Shown here piece by piece: positions 58,233-64,000 of a stretch of 64,000 nt of DNA (positions within the stretch are counted from its first letter, which is position 1; the number at the start of each line of letters is the position of its first letter). Both the position numbers and the translations under genes were made by a program. The notes under the pieces were generated by a model that worked only from the letters and a program-made list of their open reading frames with translations, had not been told where the DNA came from and did no database searches. Origin of the DNA: an uncultured Bacteroidales bacterium (lineage in GTDB: Bacteria > Bacteroidota > Bacteroidia > Bacteroidales > Paludibacteraceae); assembly GCA_900319105.1 (NCBI GenBank), contig ONND01000007.1:55569-119568 (forward strand). Direction: 5' to 3'.

Positions 58233-59246
58233 TTATTCTGTCAGCGCAGCGGTCTTTATTAGGTACTCGGCTATTTGTACGGCATTCAATGCGGCACCTT
58301 TGCGGATCTGGTCGCTTACGCACCAGAAACTAAGGCCGTTCTCGTCGGTCAGGTCCTTGCGGATGCGGCCGATGAAGACTTCATCTTTGCCGCTGAGGAA
58401 CAACGGCATGGGGTAGATCTTCTTGTCCGGCTCGTCCATGAGGACACAACCCTGTGCATTGGCGAAGGCTGTTTTGGCCTCCTCTACGCTGACGGGGCGC
58501 TCGGTCTCTACCCATACACTCTCGCTATGGGCGCGCAGCGAAGGGACGCGAACGCAGGTGGCGCTCACTTTGACATCCGAGTGCATGATCTTACGCGTCT
58601 CGTTGTACATCTTCATCTCCTCTTTGGTGTACCCGTTGTCAGTGAAGACATCGATATGCGGGATGACGTTGAAAGCCAACTGATAGGCGAACTTATCTAC
58701 GGTAGCCGGTTCGCCGTTCAGCACCTGGCGGTACTGGGTCTCCAGTTCCTTCATCGCCTGTGCTCCGGCCCCTGAGGCCGCCTGATAGGTAGAGACATGC
58801 ACACGGCGGATGTGGCTCAGGCGCTCTATCGCCTGCAGCGCCACCACCATCTGTATTGTTGTGCAATTCGGATTAGCGATGATGTTACGCGGACGCACCA
58901 AAGCATCCGAAGCATTCACTTCGGGAACCACTAATGGCACATCTTCGTCCATCCGAAAAGCCGATGAATTATCAATCATGATTGCGCCGAAGCGCGTGAT
59001 ATCCTCCGCATACGCACGTGACACGCCTGCGCCCGCGGAGACAAAAGCAATATCGACGCCCTTGAAAGCGTCGTCGTGTTGCAGCAGTTGAACGGTATAT
59101 TCTTTGTTGCGGAAGAAATATGTCTTGCCGGCACTTCGTTCCGAACCGAATAGTCGTAGTTCGGAGACCGGGAATTGCCGCTGTTCAAGAACAGCAAGCA
59201 ACTCCTGTCCGACGGCGCCTGATGCGCCAACGATAGCAATGACCAT
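58233..59246 (-). CDS. asd: Aspartate-semialdehyde dehydrogenase
   Basis: 337 aa. [20 protein letters not shown] (NADP-binding), active-site Cys in [18 protein letters not shown] (about residues 125-142) and the His near [20 protein letters not shown]. It makes L-aspartate 4-semialdehyde for lysine/DAP, threonine and methionine. The last residues (LIKTAALTE) and the stop codon are encoded by a reversed CGGTCTGTCAG-family unit (58235..58256), so the natural C-terminus has been replaced by repeat sequence. The winged-helix gene lies 2 bases upstream. Confidence 0.95.
   Translation of the reverse strand: MVIAIVGASGAVGQELLAVLEQRQFPVSELRLFGSERSAGKTYFFRNKEYTVQLLQHDDAFKGVDIAFVSAGAGVSRAYAEDITRFGAIMIDNSSAFRMDEDVPLVVPEVNASDALVRPRNIIANPNCTTIQMVVALQAIERLSHIRRVHVSTYQAASGAGAQAMKELETQYRQVLNGEPATVDKFAYQLAFNVIPHIDVFTDNGYTKEEMKMYNETRKIMHSDVKVSATCVRVPSLRAHSESVWVETERPVSVEEAKTAFANAQGCVLMDEPDKKIYPMPLFLSGKDEVFIGRIRKDLTDENGLSFWCVSDQIRKGAALNAVQIAEYLIKTAALTE
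58235..58256 (+). repeat. CGGTCTGTCAG-family unit at the end of asd
   Basis: Plus strand reads TCTGTCAGcgcagCGGTCTT, opposite in orientation to the asd gene. The same 18 bases occur in tsaB. Confidence 0.85.
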
Positions 59247-59248
59247 AC

Positions 59249-59443
59249 TTATGCCAGAGCTACGATCGTGTCAGCCTCTGTCTCGTTGAAGGTCAGTTTG
59301 CCTTCGCGAGCGAGCCAACCGAGAGCCAAATAGAGCTCTTCATTTTTCAGTTTGGTAGCTTTCTTGATAGCTTTGATGCCCTGGGCACCATTCTGCAGTG
59401 CACCCCATACGAGGCCTGCATTCTCACCGATTTTGTTAATCAT
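59249..59443 (-). CDS. Winged helix-turn-helix protein (DUF2582-like)
   Basis: 64 aa. [20 protein letters not shown], then [20 protein letters not shown] and [13 protein letters not shown]: three helices and a short wing, the DUF2582 layout. Presumed DNA-binding; regulator targets unknown. Two bases before asd on the same strand, so co-transcribed. An upstream tract (59484..59530) of GTACAT/CCTTTGT heptamers fills the space to fabF. Confidence 0.85.
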   Translation of the reverse strand: MINKIGENAGLVWGALQNGAQGIKAIKKATKLKNEELYLALGWLAREGKLTFNETEADTIVALA

Positions 59444-59483
59444 AACACCTTAAATTTTTAAATAAAAAGACTAATATAATTAG

Positions 59484-59530
59484 TTGTACATCGTCCCTTT
59501 GTACATTGTACATCGTTCCTTTGTACATTA
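59484..59530 (-). repeat. Heptamer tract (TTGTACA / CCTTTGT type) between fabF and the winged-helix gene
   Basis: TTGTACA, TCGTCCC, TTTGTAC, ATTGTAC, ATCGTTC, CTTTGTA in sequence. Confidence 0.75.
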
Positions 59531-59532
59531 AC

Positions 59533-60792
59533 TTACTCTTCCCATTTCCTGAATATCAAGCAAGCGTTGTGACCTCCGAAGCCGAAGGTGTTGCTCAACG
59601 CATACTTAATGTCGCGCTTCTGCGCTTTGTCGAAAGTGAAGTTGATACGATAGTCGATGTTCTCGTCCAGATCCTCCGGGTCATGATTGATGGTCGGCGG
59701 GATGATCCCGTCCTTGAGCGCCATGATGCACGCGAGCGCTTCCACAGCACCTGTTGCGCCTATCAGGTGGCCCGTCATGGATTTGGTGGAGTCGAGGTTC
59801 ATGTCATAGACATGCTCGCCAAAGACGCGTTGGATAGCCTTGATCTCCGTCACATCGCCAAGCGGCGTAGAGGTACCGTGGGTGTTGACATAATCCACGT
59901 CCTCCGGCTTGATACCTGCATCTTTGATGGCGAGCCGCATTACGCGTTCTGCTCCTTTTCCCTCGGGATCCGGCGCCGTCATATGATACGCATCCGACGT
60001 CATTCCTTCGCCGATAATCTCTGCGTAAATCTTCGCGCCGCGCGCTTTGGCATGCTCGTACTCCTCCATGATGAGGCAAGCCGCTCCTTCGCCTAAAACG
60101 AACCCGTCGCGCGATTTGGAGAAAGGCCGGCTGGCGGTATAAGGCGAGTCATTGCGCGTAGAGAGGGCATGGAGCGAGTTGAATCCGCCGATGCCGGTGT
60201 AGGTCACGTCTGCGTCTGCGCCGCCCGTGAGCAGCACATCGGCATGACCCAGACGAATCTGGTCGAACGCGGACCCTACGGCATGCGAAGACGAGGAGCA
60301 GGCGGTAGAAACCGAGAAACTCGGGCCGCCCAACCCGAAACGGATAGATATCTGGCCGGCAGCAATACTCGGAATAGCCTTCGGAATCATGAACGGGTTG
60401 AAGCGCGGCACACCGTCACCTTTCGCGAAATCAATGATCTCCTCTTCGGTGGACTGCAAACCGCCCATACCGCTACCCCAGATCACACCTACGCGGCTGC
60501 GATCCTCTTTCTCAAGATCCAAACCACTGTCGCGCAATGCTTCGTCGGCTACGCACACAGAGAATTGCGAATAGCGATCCATCTTGCGCGCCTCCTTGCG
60601 GTCGATGACTGCTGAAGGATCAAAACCCTTTACCTCACCGGCAAACTGGGTCTTGAATAAACTTGCATCAAAGGCCGTAATGGGGGCGATGCCGTTCTTG
60701 CCTGCTATTAATGCCGCCCATGTCTCAGGCGCTGAATTACCTACCGGTGTCAGTGCTCCGAGACCCGTTATAACAACTCGTCTTAACTCCAT
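59533..60792 (-). CDS. fabF: 3-oxoacyl-[ACP] synthase II (FabF)
   Basis: 419 aa from MELRRVVITGLGALTPVGNS; the nine codons before are not conserved. Active-site Cys in SFSVSTACSSSSHAVGSAFD (about residues 155-174), His in VNTHGTSTPLGDVTE (about 300) and KSMTGHLIGATG (about 335): the Cys-His-His triad of elongating beta-ketoacyl-ACP synthases. It lies 76 bases after acpP on the same strand, separated by a 12-bp palindrome that may set the relative expression of the two genes. Confidence 0.96.
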   Translation of the reverse strand: MELRRVVITGLGALTPVGNSAPETWAALIAGKNGIAPITAFDASLFKTQFAGEVKGFDPSAVIDRKEARKMDRYSQFSVCVADEALRDSGLDLEKEDRSRVGVIWGSGMGGLQSTEEEIIDFAKGDGVPRFNPFMIPKAIPSIAAGQISIRFGLGGPSFSVSTACSSSSHAVGSAFDQIRLGHADVLLTGGADADVTYTGIGGFNSLHALSTRNDSPYTASRPFSKSRDGFVLGEGAACLIMEEYEHAKARGAKIYAEIIGEGMTSDAYHMTAPDPEGKGAERVMRLAIKDAGIKPEDVDYVNTHGTSTPLGDVTEIKAIQRVFGEHVYDMNLDSTKSMTGHLIGATGAVEALACIMALKDGIIPPTINHDPEDLDENIDYRINFTFDKAQKRDIKYALSNTFGFGGHNACLIFRKWEE

Positions 60793-60817
60793 CTTTGAAC
60801 AATCGTAATAAAATAGC

Positions 60818-60850
60818 ATACGAGTTTACAGTATGCCCGTAAACTCGTAT
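60818..60850 (-). promoter_or_regulatory. 12-bp palindrome between acpP and fabF
   Basis: ATACGAGTTTAC (60818..60829) and GTAAACTCGTAT (60839..60850), 9-base loop. On the minus strand it is followed by GCTATTTTATT, so a weak attenuator or an RNA-stability element is likelier than a full terminator. Confidence 0.55.
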
Positions 60851-60868
60851 TCCTTTTGTGGATTTGAA

Positions 60869-61105
60869 TTACTTCGTCGCATTCTCAACGTAAGCGATAG
60901 CATCACCTACGGTAGCAATCTTCTGCGTGTCCTCATCCGGAATAGAGATACCGAACTCTTTCTCAAACTCCATGATCATCTCTACTGTGTCCAGAGAATC
61001 TGCACCAAGATCCGTTTGGAAATTGGCATCGTTGGTTACTTGAGATTCCTCTACGCCAAGTTTATCAACGATGATTGCTTTTACTTTTGCTTCAATTTCT
61101 GCCAT
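60869..61105 (-). CDS. acpP: Acyl carrier protein
   Basis: 78 aa. [20 protein letters not shown] then [20 protein letters not shown] with the 4'-phosphopantetheine Ser38, and [20 protein letters not shown]. The standard primary-metabolism ACP, upstream of fabF. Own promoter at 61191..61222 with a leader of about 80 bases. Confidence 0.97.
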   Translation of the reverse strand: MAEIEAKVKAIIVDKLGVEESQVTNDANFQTDLGADSLDTVEMIMEFEKEFGISIPDEDTQKIATVGDAIAYVENATK

Positions 61106-61190
61106 AATTGTTAATTTTTTAGATTAATCTATGTGTGTGTTTTATTAATATATTTATATTAATATATCCGCGCTTTACGGAAATTCGGCA

Positions 61191-61222
61191 CAAAATTACT
61201 GCTTTTTTCTGATATACGCAAA
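61191..61222 (-). promoter_or_regulatory. Promoter for acpP-fabF
   Basis: Minus strand: TTTG 61222..61219, 20-base spacer with AGAAAAAAGCAG, TAATTTTG 61198..61191. Confidence 0.72.
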
Positions 61223-61231
61223 TATTTTTTA

Positions 61232-62056
61232 TTATTTTTTGCTTTTGTCACCTAAAAATAGCATAATTTTACCTAAATAGGCACCACTCTTACTCATTTG
61301 GCACACCGGAATGCTGTCTCCGTCCAGATTTGCGATGCGTAGATGGTCGTATAATTTGTGGGTGTGACCGCCAATAATGACATCGATGCCGCGTGTGTGT
61401 GCCGCAAGGGTGGTGTCGCATAGATCTTCCGGTGCTTTACCAAACGTACCCATATGGCTCAGACAAACCACCACGTCGCAATCCTGCGCCCGTAAAGTGT
61501 CCGCCATAGCCTGGGCTACAGGGTAGGGATGGAGAAACCGAGCAGGCAGGAAATTCTTGTCGGCAATCAGTCCCTTCGGATCGCATCCCAAACCGAAAAT
61601 ACCTATTTTGAGTTGCCCTTTGCGAAGGATCGTGTAGGGTGGTACAAGTCCCTCGAGGGCGGTACCCGTAAAATCATAGTTCGCACAAACGAAGGGGAAC
61701 TTGGCTAATTTCAGGATAGTGGCTAATGTGTCCAGACCGTTGTCAAACTCATGGTTGCCCAGCGTGGCTGCGTCGTATCCCATCTTGTTCATCGCGTCGA
61801 TCTCCACGCGGCCTTTGTAGATGTTGAAATACGGTGTACCCTGACAAAAATCCCCGGCGTCCACCAGTAGCAGGTTTTTGTCCGCCTTGCGTTCTTGCTC
61901 AATCAACCCCATCCGGCGGGCATAGCCTCCCTGGTTATTGGACTTGGGCTCCACCTGCGAATGGGTGTCGTTGGTATGCAGGATAGTGAGGTGATCCGGT
62001 GTCGTGCAGGCTACTGCCATTACCGCCACCAAAAGATAGAAAAAGGAGTGCTTCAT
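61232..62056 (-). CDS. Metallophosphatase / 5'-nucleotidase-like lipoprotein
   Basis: 274 aa from MKHSFFYLLVAVMAVACTTP; the long upstream extension in the same frame lies inside mutL. Lipobox VAVACTT. Calcineurin-type metal ligands: LTILHTNDTHSQ (residues about 24-35), VDAGDFCQG, LGNHEFDNGLDT (about 104-115), CLSHMGTFG and IGGHTHKLYD (about 226-235). It covers only the N-terminal catalytic domain of UshA-type 5'-nucleotidases, with no C-terminal substrate domain, so the substrate may differ. Starts 28 bases after mutL, same strand. Confidence 0.85.
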   Translation of the reverse strand: MKHSFFYLLVAVMAVACTTPDHLTILHTNDTHSQVEPKSNNQGGYARRMGLIEQERKADKNLLLVDAGDFCQGTPYFNIYKGRVEIDAMNKMGYDAATLGNHEFDNGLDTLATILKLAKFPFVCANYDFTGTALEGLVPPYTILRKGQLKIGIFGLGCDPKGLIADKNFLPARFLHPYPVAQAMADTLRAQDCDVVVCLSHMGTFGKAPEDLCDTTLAAHTRGIDVIIGGHTHKLYDHLRIANLDGDSIPVCQMSKSGAYLGKIMLFLGDKSKK

Positions 62057-62084
62057 AGTATTTGTGTTATGAATAGTCAGTTGG

Positions 62085-63881
62085 TTAGAATCGTTTGCCG
62101 ATCTCTTCGTCGGAGAGCAGTGAAACGATAGTCTTGCCGTTGGGTAGGCGGCGGTAGTTAGCCGTCTGTACCAGGCGAGTGAGGATATCCCGCATCTCTT
62201 CCTCAGTGAGGTTTTTGCCGTACGGGATAGCGGCATTGTTGGCAAGCGACATCGCTATCTGTTCGCGCCACTCGGCTTGGGTGTCTGCATCCCGGTCGCG
62301 TACTTGCAGGATGATGTCCTGGAGGATGGGGACGGCAGACATGTTCGCTATCTGCGCCGGAACGCCTTGGATCGAGTAACTGTCCGGACTTAACTGCTCG
62401 ATGTCAAAACCGATGGCGCGCAGATCGCCGAGCATGGTGTTGACTAATACCATCTCGTCTTTGGGCAATGCCAGCACTTCCGGGAAAAGCAGTTGTTGCA
62501 TCGCGCCCTGCATGTGCTTGAGCTGCTCGATGAATTGTGCGTAGAGCACGGCTATGTGAGCCCGGTGCTGGTTGATGAACACCAGTCCGTTTGCGGTTGG
62601 AGCCAGGATATACTTGCCGCCGTACTGCCATAGCGGACAGGTCTCGGCATCGGCAAGGCTCAGGATACCCGGATCGCTTGGTTGAGCCGGATGAGTCTGT
62701 ATGTTAGGCAGCCCCTCGTATAGGTCCTCCCAGTTCCTCGGCGCTCTGTCCGGATAGATAGCTCCGCGGGTATGGAAAGGGTTGTAAGTGGGATCTACCG
62801 TGACCTGTGGCTGACTGACTGGCTTGGAACTCGGCTGCGGAAAATCCAACGGGTCAGGATTCTCGAAATCAATCGTCGGCGCCAGACTGAACTTACCCAA
62901 AGCCTCCCGGACGGATGCCATGAGGATCTGGAAGATCGTCTGCTCGTCGGCAAACTTAATCTCCGTCTTCGTCGGGTGGATATTGACGTCTATCGCCTCC
63001 GGGTTGATGTCGAAATAGATAAAGAATGAAGGCTGGTACTCGCCGGTAAGCATGCCCGAATAGGCGGTCAAGACGGCTTTCTGGAAATACGGATGGCGCA
63101 TGTAACGACCGTTGACGAAGAAATACTGTTCCGCTTTCTTGGTCGCATTCTCCGGCTTGATGACAAACCCGTGGATGTTAACCATCTCCGTTTCCGTATT
63201 GATATCCACGAAGGCGGAGGTATAGACATTCCGTTTGGGGTTGCCGAAAATAGCCTCGATACGCTGTTTCTCGGTGCCTGCCGGCAGTTCCAATAGGATC
63301 TCGTCGTTGTGAACAAAGGTGAAATTGACCTTGGGATAGACGAGTACTATATGGTAGAACTCCGTCAGCAGGTTGCGTAACTCAGTCTGGTCGGTCTTGA
63401 GGAACTTACGCCGAACCGGCACGTTAAAAAAGAGGTTGCTGACCTTGATGTTGGTGCCTACCGGACAACTGCAAACCTCTTGCCGAACGACGTCCGAACC
63501 GTGGATCTCAATCAGCGTTCCTGTCTCATCTTCGGCGCGGCGGGTGGTCATCTCCACTTGCGCTACGGCGCATATACTGGCTAACGCTTCGCCGCGGAAA
63601 CCCATCGTGCGCAGCGAGAAGAGGTCCTGTGCTTCTCGGATCTTACTGGTGGCATGGCGTTCGAAAGCCAGACGGGCGTCCATCTCACTCATGCCACAAC
63701 CGTCATCTATCACCTGCAACAGCGTGCGTCCGGCATCGCGAACGATCACCTGCACGCGGTGGGCACCCGCGTCCAAGCTGTTCTCCACCAGTTCTTTGAG
63801 GCAGGAGGCAGGGCGTTGAATAACCTCGCCTGCCGCGATCTGGTTGGCTACACTGTCCGGTAATAAATGAATGAGGTCCAT
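62085..63881 (-). CDS. mutL: DNA mismatch repair protein MutL
   Basis: 598 aa from MDLIHLLPDSVANQIAAGEV; 20 further codons upstream are not conserved. GHKL ATPase: VANQIAAGEVIQRPASCLKE, IDDGCGMSEMDARLAFERHA, SLRTMGFRGEALASICAVAQ and GTNIKVSNLFFNVPVRRKFL. Middle linker rich in Pro and Gln; the C-terminal dimerisation domain contains NQHRAHIAVLYAQFIEQ. This position corresponds to the DQHAxxExxxxE endonuclease motif of many MutL, but here it reads NQHRAHI... and lacks the acidic residues, so nicking activity may be absent. It converges with nothing; the lipoprotein phosphatase follows. Confidence 0.94.
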   Translation of the reverse strand: MDLIHLLPDSVANQIAAGEVIQRPASCLKELVENSLDAGAHRVQVIVRDAGRTLLQVIDDGCGMSEMDARLAFERHATSKIREAQDLFSLRTMGFRGEALASICAVAQVEMTTRRAEDETGTLIEIHGSDVVRQEVCSCPVGTNIKVSNLFFNVPVRRKFLKTDQTELRNLLTEFYHIVLVYPKVNFTFVHNDEILLELPAGTEKQRIEAIFGNPKRNVYTSAFVDINTETEMVNIHGFVIKPENATKKAEQYFFVNGRYMRHPYFQKAVLTAYSGMLTGEYQPSFFIYFDINPEAIDVNIHPTKTEIKFADEQTIFQILMASVREALGKFSLAPTIDFENPDPLDFPQPSSKPVSQPQVTVDPTYNPFHTRGAIYPDRAPRNWEDLYEGLPNIQTHPAQPSDPGILSLADAETCPLWQYGGKYILAPTANGLVFINQHRAHIAVLYAQFIEQLKHMQGAMQQLLFPEVLALPKDEMVLVNTMLGDLRAIGFDIEQLSPDSYSIQGVPAQIANMSAVPILQDIILQVRDRDADTQAEWREQIAMSLANNAAIPYGKNLTEEEMRDILTRLVQTANYRRLPNGKTIVSLLSDEEIGKRF

Positions 63882-63889
63882 CTCCTTAT

Positions 63890-64000
63890 TTATAATATAT
63901 AATAGAAGGCAAACAACAGCAATCCCAAAAGAACCAGCCAAAAAGTCAGTTTGGATTGCTTTTTCTTCCGCAACTCGGTCATGTTCTTCTCATGCTCCTC
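63890..64000 (-). CDS. C-terminal end of a membrane protein, runs off the window
   Basis: 36 codons visible before TAA: EEHEKNMTELRKKKQSKL, then one hydrophobic helix (TFWLVLLGLLLFAFYYIL) forming the very C-terminus. A tail-anchored or single-helix protein; identity cannot be judged. It ends about 9 bases before mutL on the same strand, so it probably heads the same operon. Confidence 0.5.
   Translation of the reverse strand, partial: EEHEKNMTELRKKKQSKLTFWLVLLGLLLFAFYYIL

Overview
The window is a chromosomal segment of a member of the Bacteroidota, most likely order Bacteroidales. Three things point there. First, at least twelve promoters carry the phylum-specific pair TTTG (-33) and TAnnTTTG (-7), always 20 bases apart. 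Second, there are two type IX secretion (T9SS) lipoproteins (GldJ-like, SprE/PorW) and surface proteins with T9SS-like C-termini. Third, the gene families are typical of the group (DUF4271, GldJ, smalltalk-like peptide, AsmA-like protein). Nothing indicates a plasmid, prophage or insertion sequence. No CRISPR array is present. The only RNA gene recognised with certainty is one tRNA-Pro.

Layout. 1-1.9 kb: a cassette of very small genes of unknown function, two of them paralogous, with a truncated third copy overrun by a 40-bp repeat. 2-11.7 kb (+): ileS, a small lipoprotein, an AsmA-like protein, an M3 metallopeptidase and a membrane protein. 11.6-19.2 kb (-): nadB, an NlpC/P60 hydrolase, an M13 peptidase, a beta-barrel protein and a TonB receptor directly behind a TPP riboswitch, so probably a thiamin importer. 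19.2-22.8 kb (-): metG, YtxH-like, holin-like and ComF genes. 23-25.4 kb: a beta-barrel protein, then folP and cdaA on the other strand. 25.6-27.6 kb (+): gldJ and gcvH. 27.9-37 kb is accessory: HipB/HipA-like pair, DUF4143 ATPase, a frameshifted InlB-repeat surface protein and a PIN toxin with a mini-antitoxin. 37-45.7 kb (+): large surface proteins and small companions. 45.7-51.9 kb: tsaB, sprE/porW, tRNA-Pro, miaB, a leader RNA with terminator, greA and a HIT protein. 51.9-64 kb (-): housekeeping genes (psuG and kinase, a small RNA locus, trmD, yidD, rnpA, hemD, DUF4271, U32, asd, winged helix, fabF, acpP, metallophosphatase, mutL).

How it fits together. GldJ and SprE/PorW belong to the machine that would export the surface proteins at 31-44 kb. 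IleS, MetG, TsaB, MiaB, TrmD, RnpA and GreA form an information-processing background; AcpP/FabF start fatty-acid synthesis; PsuG and its kinase handle pseudouridine.

The most unusual property is the repeat content. About fifteen short tandem tracts, all with a period of seven bases but different unit sequences, lie between genes and also inside conserved genes (ileS, tsaB, miaB, M13 and NlpC peptidases). A second family built on CGGTCTGTCAG lies in frame inside tsaB, miaB and rnpA and supplies the last codons of asd. Intergenic DNA in the accessory part is assembled from shared short modules. All calls come from reading the sequence; no database search was possible.
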